Positions 9,696 through 19,600 of a DNA stretch of 64,000 nucleotides are shown here, one piece after another. Under the pieces are notes generated by a model. It was not told the DNA's origin. It did no database searches and saw only the letters and a program-made list of their open reading frames with translations. The stretch covers positions 1 through 64,000 of the forward strand of contig NZ_JAHXZN010000002.1 in assembly GCF_019429485.1 (NCBI RefSeq), in the 5' to 3' direction. This DNA comes from Sphingomonas citri. GTDB lineage: Bacteria; Pseudomonadota; Alphaproteobacteria; Sphingomonadales; Sphingomonadaceae. The translations under genes and the position numbers were made by a program. How positions within the stretch are numbered: the stretch's first letter is position 1; every line of letters begins with the position of its first letter.

Positions 9696-10556
9696 TTATG
9701 ATGCCGCCTCGACCGTCGCGAAGCCGGCGACCCCCGGCTCGAACGCGAACAGGTCGCCCGCGAGCGGCTGGTCGGCGAGCGCCGCCGCGTCGAGCCCCTT
9801 GCGCGCCGTCGTGGCGTATGCGGTGCGCAGCCCCTCGCCGCCGAACGCGATCTTGGTCACGTTCGCTACCGGGAAGCGGACCGTCGTCATCAGCGCGCCC
9901 GTCGCATCGTAGCGGCGCACACCCCAGCCACCGAATAGACCGACCCAGAGGCAACCCTCGGCGTCGAGCACCGAGCCATCGGGATAGCCCGCACCGTCCT
10001 CGATCGTGACATGGCGCTCGGGCGTGCCCAGCGTGCCATCATCGCGCACCGGCACGCGCCAGATCGTCTTACCCAGCGTGTCGGTATGGTATAGCGTCGC
10101 CGCGTCGGTGCTGATCGCGGGTCCGTTGGTGATCACCACGGGCGCGAGCCCGCTGTCGAGGCACTCCTCGCCGGCGAAGCGGTAGAGCCGGCCGGTCGCG
10201 GCGACCTCGTCGTCGTCCATCGATCCGAACCAGAGCCGGCCGCGCGAGTCGACGGCGGCATCGTTGAGCCGGTTGCCGGGCAGGTGCGGCTCGGGCGCGT
10301 GCAGCGGCGCGAAGGTGCCGGTGACGGGATCGAAGCGGTGCAGGCCGGTCTTCACGCCCGCGATCAGGTCGCCGCGCGCGCTCGGCAGCACCCAGCCGAC
10401 CTGGTCGGGTGCGATCCAGCGCTCGTGCGCGCCGGTGGCGGGATCGAAGCGGTGGACCTGATGCTGCTTGATGTCGACGAACCACAGAGCGTCGCGCGCC
10501 CACACCGGCCCCTCGCCCAGAGTCGCGCCGACCCGCAGGACCGACCGCGGCACCAT
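9696..10556 (-). CDS. xylC: SMP-30/gluconolactonase-family lactonase, probable xylonolactonase
   Basis: The 286-residue beta-propeller protein has the family landmarks LGEGPVWARDALWFVDI, the metal-ligand Glu in GEGP, NRLNDAAVDSRGRLWFGSM, the ITNGPAIS stretch and GYPDGSVLDAEGCLWVG. It should hydrolyse xylono-1,4-lactone to xylonate after the XylB reaction. ATG at 10556 overlaps the end of xylB (TGAGATG), giving translational coupling. Sitting between xylB and a sugar porter supports the xylose role rather than a general gluconolactonase. Confidence 0.9.
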   Translation of the reverse strand: MVPRSVLRVGATLGEGPVWARDALWFVDIKQHQVHRFDPATGAHERWIAPDQVGWVLPSARGDLIAGVKTGLHRFDPVTGTFAPLHAPEPHLPGNRLNDAAVDSRGRLWFGSMDDDEVAATGRLYRFAGEECLDSGLAPVVITNGPAISTDAATLYHTDTLGKTIWRVPVRDDGTLGTPERHVTIEDGAGYPDGSVLDAEGCLWVGLFGGWGVRRYDATGALMTTVRFPVANVTKIAFGGEGLRTAYATTARKGLDAAALADQPLAGDLFAFEPGVAGFATVEAAS

Positions 10557-10557
10557 C

Positions 10558-11310
10558 TCAGCGCCAGCCCGCGTCGACGAAGTAATCGTGCCCGGTGCAC
10601 ATCCGCGCGTCGTCCGAGGCGAGGAACAGCGCCAGCGCGGCGACGTCGGCGGGTTGGATCCGGCCGTCGAGGCACTGCGCCGCGACGATCTCGGCCTCGC
10701 CCTCGGGCGTGTACCATTGCTCCTGGCGCGGCGTCTGGACATTGCCGGGCACGATCGTGGTGACGCGGATGTTGTCGCGGCCGAGATCGCGCGCCATGCT
10801 CCGCGTCATTCCCTCGATGGCGGCCTTGGCGGTCTGGTAGAGCACCAGGTCGGGCAAACCGAGATGCCAGCTGATCGAGCCGAAGTTGACGATCGCGCCC
10901 CCGCCCGCGCGCTTCATGTGCGGCACCGCCGCCTGCGCGACGAAGAAGAGGTGGCGCAGGTTCACCGCCATCCGCTCGTCCCAATAGGCCGGGGTCACCT
11001 CGGCGATGGTGTGGCGATCGTCGTTGGCGGCGTTGTTGATCAGCACGTCCAGCCCGCCCAGCGCGGCCGCGATCTCGTCCACCATCGCGGGCAGCGCGGC
11101 GACGTCGGTGAGGTCGCAGCCACGGAACAGCGGTGCCCCTTCCAGCTTCGCGGCGAGCGCCTCGCCCGCGGCGGCGTTGACGTCGACGAACGCCACCTTG
11201 GCGCCTTGGCGCGCGAACGCCTCGACCAGCCCGGCGCCGATCCCGGTGGCACCGCCGGTCACCAATATTCTCTTGCCGCGCAGCGACGGATAGACCGCGC
11301 GCTCGCTCAC
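10558..11310 (-). CDS. xylB: NAD-dependent D-xylose 1-dehydrogenase, SDR family
   Basis: The 250-residue short-chain dehydrogenase has the dinucleotide motif TGGATGIGAGL, NNAANDDRH, the catalytic Ser in FGSISWHLGL and the YxxxK motif in YQTAKAA. The C-terminal FLASDDARMCTGHDYFVDAG is almost word for word that of Caulobacter XylB, as is PGNVQTPRQEQWYTPEGEA. It oxidises D-xylose to xylonolactone. The start is GTG at 11310, overlapping the stop of xylX (GTGA), and GGGAA lies upstream. A longer open frame exists but has no family similarity. It forms a tight operon with xylX and xylC. Confidence 0.95.
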   Translation of the reverse strand: MSERAVYPSLRGKRILVTGGATGIGAGLVEAFARQGAKVAFVDVNAAAGEALAAKLEGAPLFRGCDLTDVAALPAMVDEIAAALGGLDVLINNAANDDRHTIAEVTPAYWDERMAVNLRHLFFVAQAAVPHMKRAGGGAIVNFGSISWHLGLPDLVLYQTAKAAIEGMTRSMARDLGRDNIRVTTIVPGNVQTPRQEQWYTPEGEAEIVAAQCLDGRIQPADVAALALFLASDDARMCTGHDYFVDAGWR

Positions 11311-12440
11311 GCCGACGTTCCCAGCAGGCCGCGCGCGGCGAGATTGCGGATCAAACCGCCGATGCCGAGCTCCCACGGCGCCGCCTCCTTCGAGGTTACC
11401 ACGCGGTTGGTCAGCCGGCCGAGCCGCTCGCTCTCGATCGTCACGCGGTCGCCGACCTTGTGGGTGAAGCCGCGGCCGGGCTCGTCGCGGTCCTGCACCG
11501 GCGCGAACAACGTTCCCAGGAACAGCACGAAACCGTCGGGATATTGATGCTCGGACAGCGTCTGGCGCACCAGGTCGAGCGGGTCGCGGCTGATCTCGGC
11601 CATGTTGCTCTTGCCGTCGAGCACATAGCCGTCCTCGCCCTCGATCCGCAGCCGCACCTCGGCGCCGCGCACGTCGTCGATCGTGAAGCTGTCGTCGAAC
11701 AGCCGCACCAGCGGCCCGAGCGAGCACGAGGCGTTATTGTCCTTGGCCTTGCCGAGCAGCAGCGCCGAGCGGCCCTCGAAGTCGCGCAGGTTGACGTCGT
11801 TGCCGAGCGTCGCGCCGATGGCGGTTCCGCGGCTGTCGACCAGCAGCGCGACCTCGGGCTCGGGATTGTTCCAGCTCGAGTCGGAGCGGATGCCGATCTC
11901 GGCGTCGGGGCCGACGGTGGCCAACACCGGCGCCTTGGTGAACACCTCCGCGTCGGGACCGATCGCGACCTCGAGGTACTGCGACCACAGCCCGTCCTCG
12001 ATCAGCGCCGCCTTGAGCGCCGCGGCCTCAGCCGTGCCGGGCACGACCGAGCGGATCGAGCCGCCGACGCGCGACTCCAGCCGGCCGCGGATCTCGGCCG
12101 CGGCGGACCAGTCACCGCGCGCGCGCTCCTCGATAACGCGCTCGATCGCTGACACCGCGAACGTGACGCCGCAAGCCTTGACGCATTGGAGATCGACCGG
12201 GCTGAGCAGCGCGAGCCCGGCGGTGTCGAGCGCCCCAAGCGAGCGGCCGCCCGCGCCCGACAGGTCACCCGCCTCGACCAGCATCGCGAGGGTCGGCGCG
12301 ACCGCGGACATGTCGAACGCCTCGCCGCGCACGACGAGCAGCGGGATCGGGCCCTCCTCGGTCGCCGCGCGGCCGATGAAGCGGCCTTCCTTCCAGTCGT
12401 GCGGCAGACCCGACGCCGTCGCGTCCTGTTCGAGCGCCAT
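11307..12440 (-). CDS. xylX: 2-keto-3-deoxy-xylonate dehydratase, FAH superfamily
   Basis: The protein has about 377 residues, close to Caulobacter XylX. The C-terminal half carries the fumarylacetoacetate hydrolase fold landmarks: VGPDAEIGI, NNPEPEVALLVDS, GNDVNLRD and KDNNASCSLGPLV. It dehydrates 2-keto-3-deoxy-D-xylonate to alpha-ketoglutarate semialdehyde in the Weimberg pathway. ATG at 12440 has a GGGGGAGAGG box. It is first in the operon xylX-xylB-xylC-transporter, and an operator palindrome lies 29 bases before its start. The final enzyme, a semialdehyde dehydrogenase (xylA), is not in this window. Confidence 0.92.
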   Translation of the reverse strand: MALEQDATASGLPHDWKEGRFIGRAATEEGPIPLLVVRGEAFDMSAVAPTLAMLVEAGDLSGAGGRSLGALDTAGLALLSPVDLQCVKACGVTFAVSAIERVIEERARGDWSAAAEIRGRLESRVGGSIRSVVPGTAEAAALKAALIEDGLWSQYLEVAIGPDAEVFTKAPVLATVGPDAEIGIRSDSSWNNPEPEVALLVDSRGTAIGATLGNDVNLRDFEGRSALLLGKAKDNNASCSLGPLVRLFDDSFTIDDVRGAEVRLRIEGEDGYVLDGKSNMAEISRDPLDLVRQTLSEHQYPDGFVLFLGTLFAPVQDRDEPGRGFTHKVGDRVTIESERLGRLTNRVVTSKEAAPWELGIGGLIRNLAARGLLGTSA

Positions 12441-12468
12441 CACCTCTCCCCCACTCACCGGCTATCCT

Positions 12469-12482
12469 TGATAGCGCTACCA
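12469..12482. promoter_or_regulatory. Putative LacI-family operator in front of xylX
   Basis: TGATAGCGCTACCA is palindromic save for one position pair and shares the TAGCGCTA core with the site at 1834. It lies just upstream of the xylX ribosome site, a natural repressor position. Confidence 0.6.
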
Positions 12483-12554
12483 ACACGGTTGCGAGGGAAG
12501 TGTCAAGACGGTGCCCACGCGCCCCGACGGGGCCCCGCGGTGCGGGTGTCGAGG

Positions 12555-14600
12555 CTAGCCGATCATCCCCGCATATGCGGCCGAGCGCAAGACCGATTCC
12601 AGCCGCTCGGGGCGGCCGAGCAGATAACCCTGCACCTGGGGAAAGCCCCAGCGTCGCAGCAGCGCGAGCTGCTCCTCGGTCTCGACCCCCTCAGCCGCCA
12701 CGGGCACGCCGAGGCTCTCGCCCAGCGCGGCGATGCTGCGCACGATCGAGGCCGACGGCGCATGGTCGAGCATCGCCGAGACGAAGCTGCGGTCGACCTT
12801 GAGCTTGTCGAAGCGGAAGTCGCGCAGGTTGCCGAGCGACGAATAGCCCGTCCCGAAATCGTCCATGACGATGCGCGCCCCGCGGTCCTGCAGCGCGCGA
12901 AGTGCGCCGAGCACGTCGTCTCGGCGGTGGCCGAGCAGCGTCGCGCTCTCGGTCACCTCGAACTCGAGCCGCTCGGGCGCGAGCCCATGGCGTTCCGCGA
13001 GCGCGAGCAGGTCGGCGGCGAGGTCGGCCTGGCGGAACTGCACCGGCGACAGGTTGAGCGCGACGATCGCGTGGTCTGGCCAGCCGCGCGCCGCCGCCAT
13101 CGCCTGGTCCGCGACCCAGAGGCCAAGCGAGTCGATCCGCCCACTCGATTCGGCGAGGGGGATGAATTGGTCGGGGCGGATGTCGCCAAGCTCGGGATGG
13201 CGCCAGCGCAGCAAGGCCTCATAGCCGATCACTCGCAGCGTCCGCGCGTCGGCCATCGGCTGGTACACCAGCGACATCTCGCCGCGCTCCACCGCGCCTT
13301 CGAGATCGCGGGACAGACGCCAGCGCAGCCGCGTCTCCTCCTTGAGCGCCTCGTCGAAGAAGCGCGCGGTGTGCCGCCCCTCCGACTTGGCTCGGTACAT
13401 CGCCATGTCGGCGAGGTTGTACAGTTCCTCGCGCGCCTGCTCCGCGCCCGATAACGCGACGCCGACGCTCATCTGCACCGGCACCTCGTCGCCCGCCGTC
13501 GCATCGCAGGCGCGGAAGATCCGCATCAGCAGCGCCTCGGCGGCGCGCGGTTGATCGGGCGCGACCTGGATGATCGCGAACTCGTCGCCGCCGAGACGCG
13601 CCACCATGTCGTCCGCGCGGACGCAGCCGCTCAGCAGCTGCGCGGCGTGGTTGAGCGCACGATCGCCGCCGGCATGGCCGAACCGGTCGTTCACCGACTT
13701 GAAGTCGTCGAGATCGATCGCGAACACCGCGACACGCTGACCGGTACGCGTCACGCGCGCGAGGTCCTGCGCCAACCGCTCCTCGAAGAGCAGCCGGTTG
13801 GGTAGAGCGGTCAGCATGTCGTGGTGCGCGAGGAACTCGATCCGCTTCTCGGCGCGGCGGCGCTGCTCCACCGCGTCGCGATACTCTCCCAGCCCGCGCG
13901 CGAGGTCGCCGATCTCGTCGGCGCGGTCGCGCCCCTCGACCCGCACCTCACCATCGACCGTGCCGAACTGGCGCAGCTGGTCGGCGATGGCGACGATCGG
14001 GCGCAACACCTGGCGCCGCAGCCACAGGAAGGAGGCGAGCAGCAGCAGCAGCACGCCGAGCACGCCGAAGACGATGCGCGAGATGCTGGCGTAGAGCTCG
14101 CGCGAGCTGCGCGCCACCGCGGCGTCGATGCGGTCGACGAGCCGGCGCCGCGCCTCGGCGCGCTCGCGTTCCAGCACGCGCAGGGCGGCGAGGAACTGCG
14201 GCATGTCGCGCGTGATCCGCCGCGGCTCGGCGCGCGCGTCGGCGATCAGCTCACCCGCGAGCCGCGCGAAGTCAGTGGCCGCCGCGTCGCGCGCGGACGC
14301 CGCTCCGTAGCTCGCGCGGAAGGCGGCGAGCGCCTGCTCCACGCGCAGCCATTGCGGCGAAGTGATCGGGCGCGGCTGCTCGGCGGCACGGGTCACCTCG
14401 CCGATCGCGAGCCGCAGCTGCTGCTGCGCGCGGTCCTGCGCGTCCTCGACGCGGAGGCGCTCGCTCAGCCGCCGCACCGACTGGTTGGCGTGGCGCACGT
14501 CGCCCGCGACCATCCAGCCGGCGGCGAGCAGCAGCAGCACCACCGCCACGACGGTTCCGAACGCGGCAATCACACGGGTCGAGATCGAGGTCGGCAGCAC
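12555..14600 (-). CDS. Membrane c-di-GMP enzyme with HAMP, GGDEF and EAL domains
   Basis: The protein has about 681 residues. Helices near 10-33 and 175-196 flank a periplasmic region rich in Arg/Glu helices. HAMP (about 196-245), GGDEF (about 255-415) and EAL (about 425-675) domains follow. The diguanylate cyclase site RLGGDEFA is intact. The phosphodiesterase landmarks YEALLRW, LNLSPVQF, EVTESA, DDFGTGYSSL, KVDRSFV and EGVETEEQ are also intact, so both activities look possible. GTG at 14600 follows GGAGGAG; a TTG at 14633 lies upstream, beyond a TATAAT-like box (14622-14627). The gene is divergent from the DUF885 gene and unconnected to the xylose locus. Confidence 0.93.
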   Translation of the reverse strand: MLPTSISTRVIAAFGTVVAVVLLLLAAGWMVAGDVRHANQSVRRLSERLRVEDAQDRAQQQLRLAIGEVTRAAEQPRPITSPQWLRVEQALAAFRASYGAASARDAAATDFARLAGELIADARAEPRRITRDMPQFLAALRVLERERAEARRRLVDRIDAAVARSSRELYASISRIVFGVLGVLLLLLASFLWLRRQVLRPIVAIADQLRQFGTVDGEVRVEGRDRADEIGDLARGLGEYRDAVEQRRRAEKRIEFLAHHDMLTALPNRLLFEERLAQDLARVTRTGQRVAVFAIDLDDFKSVNDRFGHAGGDRALNHAAQLLSGCVRADDMVARLGGDEFAIIQVAPDQPRAAEALLMRIFRACDATAGDEVPVQMSVGVALSGAEQAREELYNLADMAMYRAKSEGRHTARFFDEALKEETRLRWRLSRDLEGAVERGEMSLVYQPMADARTLRVIGYEALLRWRHPELGDIRPDQFIPLAESSGRIDSLGLWVADQAMAAARGWPDHAIVALNLSPVQFRQADLAADLLALAERHGLAPERLEFEVTESATLLGHRRDDVLGALRALQDRGARIVMDDFGTGYSSLGNLRDFRFDKLKVDRSFVSAMLDHAPSASIVRSIAALGESLGVPVAAEGVETEEQLALLRRWGFPQVQGYLLGRPERLESVLRSAAYAGMIG

Positions 14601-14718
14601 AGCTCCTCCGGGGACGAGCGTATTATACGGCAAGGCTTACTCAATGATGAGCGGCGCCGATCGCTTGCTTACCCCGTCCTGCCCCGGCACACACGCGGTG
14701 CATAGGGAGAAGCTATTG

Positions 14719-16518
14719 ATGAACAGGCGTGATTTCATCGGCGCTGCGACCGCTGGTGCGGCCGTCGCGGCGTTGCCCGCGGTGGCCACGACTCGGGCCG
14801 GCGGGGATGCCGCGCTGCGCACGACGCTCGACCGCTTCTTCTACGCGCGGCTCGACGAGAGCCCCGAGCAGGCGACCCGGCTGGGGCTCGACAGCGGCGC
14901 GCGGGCCGGGCTGAAGCGCCGGCTCGACGATGGCTCGACCACTGGCCAGGCGCGCGCGCTGGCCCGTGCGCGGCAGGAACTTGCCGAGCTCCAGCGCTTC
15001 GATCGCGCCGCGCTGTCGCCCGCGGCGCAGCTCGACCTCGACGTCGTCACCTATCAACTCAGCCGCGCGATCGGCGGCAGCGAGCGCTTCCGCTACGGCG
15101 CGACGATGGGCCGGTTCGCGCCCTATATCCTGAGCCAGCTCACCGGCGCCTATCGCGACGTGCCGGACTTCCTGGAGTCGCAACACCGCGTCCGCGACGG
15201 CGCCGAAGCCGACGCCTATCTGGCGCGGGTCGAGGCGCTCGCCGGCGCGATCGAGGACGACACCGCGCGTCAGCGCGCCGATGCTGCGCGCGGCGTGTTC
15301 GCGCCCGACTATATCCTCGACACGACGCTCAAGCAGCTCGCCGCCTTCCGCGACCAGCCGCCCGAGCAGACCGTCGCGGTGGTCGCGTTCGCCGCCAAGC
15401 TCGCCGCGGCGGGCCTGCCGGGCGAGCGCTCCGCGCGGGCGCGCGCGCTGGTGGCGGAGAAGGTGTTCCCCGCGCTCGACCGCCAGCGCGCGCTCGTCAC
15501 CGAATTGCGCGCGCGTGCCACGCACGACGCAGGCTGCTGGCGCCTGCCTGACGGCGACGCTTATTATGCCGCCGCTGCCGAGGCCGCGACCACGGTGCCG
15601 ATGTCGGGCGACGAGATCCACCGCCTCGGCCTCGCCCAGGTGGCGGAGATCTCCGGCCGCATCGATACGATCCTGAAGGCACAGGGCATGGCGCAGGGTA
15701 CGGTCGGCGAGCGGCTGGTCGCGCTCAACAAGCGCCCCGACCAGCTCTTCCCCAACACCGATCCCGGGCGCGAGGCGCTGCTGGCGCAGCTCACCCGCCA
15801 GATCGCGGCGATGCAGAAGCGGCTGCCCGAGGCGTTCGCCTCCCTGCCCAAGGCACCGGTCGAGGTGCGACGCGTGCCCGCCTCGATCCAGGCCGGCGCG
15901 CCTGGCGGCTATTACGAGAACGCCTCGCTCGACGGCTCCCGACCCGCGATCTACTATATCAACCTGCGCGACACGTTCGACCGGCCCAAGTTCGGGCTGG
16001 CCACGCTGACGCATCACGAGGCGGTGCCGGGGCACCACCTCCAGGTAATGCTCGCGCTGGAGAGCGAGGACATCCCGCTGATCCGACGCCGCGGCTTCTT
16101 CTCGGGCTATTCGGAGGGGTGGGCGCTCTACGCCGAGCAGCTCGCCGACGAGATGGGGATGTACGAGGGCGACCCGCTCGGTCAGGTCGGCTACCTCCAG
16201 TCGCTGCTGTTCCGCGCCACGCGGCTGGTGGTGGACAGCGGCATGCACGCCAAACGCTGGAGCCGCGAGCAGGCGACCGACTATCTGATCGCCACCACCG
16301 GGATCGCGCGCGGGCGCAGCCAGGGCGAGATCGACCGCTACACCGTCTGGCCCGGCCAGGCGTGCAGCTACAAGATCGGCCATACCGTCTGGACCCGGCT
16401 GCGCGACGAGGCGAAGGCCAAGCCGGGCTTCGACCTCAAGCGCTTCCACGAGGTGCTGCGGCTCGGCGCCATGCCGCTGACGGTGCTCGAGCGCGTGGTG
16501 CGCGAGCGCTCGGTCTAG
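14719..16518 (+). CDS. DUF885-family exported metallopeptidase-like protein
   Basis: The 599-residue protein has a twin-arginine-like start (NRRDFIGAATAGAAVAAL) and an ALPAVA cleavage region. The DUF885 signature HHEAVPGHHLQ near residue 435 contains an HExxxHH zinc-site pattern. It is followed by GYSEGWALYAEQLADEMG, with the third ligand Glu, and by the late block WPGQACSYKIG. Members of this family are thought to be zinc-dependent peptidases, but substrates are not known. ATG at 14719 is preceded by a GGGAGAAG box. Sphingomonads usually carry several paralogues. The gene stands alone and ends in a REP-like repeat. Confidence 0.88.
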   Translation: MNRRDFIGAATAGAAVAALPAVATTRAGGDAALRTTLDRFFYARLDESPEQATRLGLDSGARAGLKRRLDDGSTTGQARALARARQELAELQRFDRAALSPAAQLDLDVVTYQLSRAIGGSERFRYGATMGRFAPYILSQLTGAYRDVPDFLESQHRVRDGAEADAYLARVEALAGAIEDDTARQRADAARGVFAPDYILDTTLKQLAAFRDQPPEQTVAVVAFAAKLAAAGLPGERSARARALVAEKVFPALDRQRALVTELRARATHDAGCWRLPDGDAYYAAAAEAATTVPMSGDEIHRLGLAQVAEISGRIDTILKAQGMAQGTVGERLVALNKRPDQLFPNTDPGREALLAQLTRQIAAMQKRLPEAFASLPKAPVEVRRVPASIQAGAPGGYYENASLDGSRPAIYYINLRDTFDRPKFGLATLTHHEAVPGHHLQVMLALESEDIPLIRRRGFFSGYSEGWALYAEQLADEMGMYEGDPLGQVGYLQSLLFRATRLVVDSGMHAKRWSREQATDYLIATTGIARGRSQGEIDRYTVWPGQACSYKIGHTVWTRLRDEAKAKPGFDLKRFHEVLRLGAMPLTVLERVVRERSV

Positions 16519-16538
16519 GCTCGCCCCGCCTCACTTGC

Positions 16539-16632
16539 CGTCATCCTGAGCTCGTCTCAGGATCCACCGGGCCGCGAAGTCAGGAGCGGCGGCTACAGCG
16601 CACGGTGGATACTGAGACGAGCTAGGGTGACG
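16539..16632. repeat. REP-like inverted repeat (CGTCATCCTGA family)
   Basis: The left arm at 16539-16567 (starting CGTCATCCTGAGCTCGTC) pairs imperfectly with 16604-16632. The same family occurs, much better conserved, at 50337-50432. The element lies between convergent genes. Confidence 0.6.
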
Positions 16633-16659
16633 CCGCGTGTGAGCGTGCGGCGCCTGCTC

Positions 16660-19600
16660 TCACGCCGCTCCCGCCGCTGTCACGCGGCCGCTGCGCTCGA
16701 GCTTGCCCCAGCCGACCAGCCAGCCGCCGATCGCCGCCGCGATCGCGCGCAGCACCACCCAATACATGATCTGCCGGTACACCAACCGTTGCGCCACCAG
16801 CAGATGCGCGGGGTAGCGCGCGCGATGGCCGTCGAGGCGATAGGCGATCCCGCCGCACAGCACGTCGATCGCGGTGAACGCGAGCCAGTAGACACCCATG
16901 CGCGCGACATCGCCGCTGGTCTGCGCCCAGCCGTGCTGCGCCACGCGCAGCGCGGTACCACCGATCGAGACGAGCAGCGCCAGGTCGATCAGCGGCGAGA
17001 TCGCGGCGAAGGCGATCTGGAACAACCACGCCTGCGGGAGACCCACCAGCGCCAGCCCCGACGGCTTGCGCGTGCGCAGCACCGCGCGGTGCTTCCACAG
17101 GCATTGCAGCGTGCCGAACGCCCAGCGGAAGCGCTGCTTGGCGAGCGCGCGGAAGCTCTCGGGCGCCTCGGTCCAGGCGATCGCGCTGGGGTCGTAGGTG
17201 ACTCGCCAGCCGGCACGCTGGATCGCGATGGTGAGGTCCTGGTCCTCCGCCAGCGTGTCCTCGGGATAGCCGCCGACCGCGTCGAGCGCGGCGCGCCGCC
17301 ACGCGCCGACCGCGCCGGGCACCACCGTCATCGCGTCGAAGCCGGCGAGCGCGCGCCGCTCGAGGTTCTGCGCGGTGATATATTCCACCGCCTGCCAGCG
17401 GGTGACGAGGTTGACTCGGTTGCCGACACGGGCGTCGCCCGCGACCGCGCCGATCCGCTCGTCGGCGAACCAGCGCGCGAGGCGGCGGATCGTCGCTGGC
17501 TCGAACTGCGTGTCGGCGTCGAGCGCGATCACCACCCCGCCGGTCGCTGACAGCAGCGCGCGGTTGAGCGCCGCCGCCTTGCCGCCGTTGACCAGGGTGA
17601 GCAGGCGCACGCGCGGGTCATTCGCGAAAGCGGCCTGGACGACCGCGCTGGTGCGGTCCTTCGAACCGTCGTCGGCGACGATCACCTCGAGTTGTGGATA
17701 GTCGCTCGCCAGCACGCGCTGGATCGACGAGACGATCACGCGCTCCTCGTTGTAGGCGGGGATCACGACCGAGACGCTGGGCGCGAACACCGGCGGCTCG
17801 GGCCGCTTGCGCCGCGCCTGTACCCAGGCGAGCCCGGCCATCAGCACCGCGCGCGCGATGCCGAGCGAGATCGCGAGATAGAACAGCCAGGCCAGCGCCC
17901 CGGCCAGCGCGGCGAGCACGACGAACACCGCCACGTCGGTCCGCACCGCCCAGAGGTCACCCTCCGCCACGGGCGGCATCGCCTGCGCCGCGCTGGCGCC
18001 GACCAGCTGCGACGCGGTGACGAAGGTATAGCCCTCGCCGCGCAGCTGCCGGATGATGCGCGGCAGCGCCGCCACGGTCTCGGACCGGTCACCGCCGCCG
18101 TCGTGGAGCAGGATGACGTTGCCCGACTTCTCGGGTGTGGCCGAGTGGACTTGGTCGAGCACCTGCTGGACGATCGCGTCCTCACCCGGCCGCTGCCAGT
18201 CGTTCGGGTCGACGTGGAGGCCGACGACCGTATAGCCCGCCTGCTGCGCCTGGAGTGCGGGCTCGAGCTCGTCGGTCGTGGTCGGCTCGGCGTCGCCGAA
18301 ATAAGGCGCGCGGAACAGCGTCATCGAGCGGCCGGTATAGGCCTGCACCAGCCGCTGCGTGGCGTTGAGCTCGAGCGCGGTCTCGCGTGGGCCCAGCCGC
18401 GCCATGTTCGGGTGCGTGTAGCTGTGATTGCCGATCTCGTCCCCGTCGCGCACGATGCGGTTGAGCAGCGCGGGATGCTGCAGCGCGTTGCCGCCGATGA
18501 CGAAGAAGGTCGCGGGCACGCGCGCCGCCTCGAGCACGTCGAGGATGCGCGGCGTCCAGGTCGCGTCGGGGCCGTCGTCGAAGGTCAACGCCAGCTTCTT
18601 CGGGTCGGCCGCGCCGGCGCGGCGGACGACATAGGGGGTAGGCAGCGAGTCGTAGCGCTCGCGCCGGATCAATCCCTGCGGGTCGGCCCAGAGCGTGCGC
18701 TGCCCCGGCGTCGGCGTCGCGGTGATGCGGAGGATCTCGCCCGATCCCTCGATGTCGGTGTTGAGCAGCGAGGAGGGGCGGCGCAGGTCGGGGCGGCCGC
18801 CGGTACGCATCGCGACGAGATCGGCCCAGAAGCCCTGGTCCTCGCTGCCCAGCCGCCATAGCGCGACACCGCCGATGTTGAGCTGGCGCAGCACCTGCAT
18901 CTCGTTCCAGCTGGTCGCGGCGTCGAGCATCCAGATCGTGTGGCGCTGACCGTCCTCGTCATAGGCGAAATTGGCGTTGCCGCTGGCGGAATCGAAGCTG
19001 ATCGGCGCCTCGCTGTCGTGCGCGGCCAGCCACGCCTCCTCGATCGACAGCGCGTCGGTCGAGTCGCCGTGCCAGTCATAGGCGTAGCTGCCGAGCGCGA
19101 CGACCAGCTTGTCCGCGGGCACGACCCGGCGCGCCGCCTCGACCTCGCGGATGAACCAGTCCTGCGCCGCGATCGGGCCGGGCGTGCCGCCCTCCCAATG
19201 CTGGTCATAGGCCATCAGGATGACCTTTTCGGTCGCCTGCGCGATCGCGGCGAGCGGCCAGCTGTCGTCCTCCGCGGGGACGGTCACCGCGAGCGTGGTC
19301 CCCTTGGGCAGGGCGGCGTGGAGGCTGCGCAGGAAGGCGACATAGGGGCGCATGGCCGTCTCGGGCAGCGACTCGAAGTCCATCACCAGGCCGCCGGCGT
19401 GCCGCTGCGCGACATAGGCCGCGAGCCGCTGCGCCAGCGCGGCCCGTGCGCTCGGATCGGCGAGCAGCGCGGCGCTGCCCTTGCCGTCCCACTGCTCCTC
19501 GCCGAGATTCTGCACCATCGGCAGCACCTTGGGTGCGTGCGGCAGCGCCGCCAGGCTGCGCTCGAAGGCGCCGTCGCGCTCGACCGTGACGCGATGCTGC

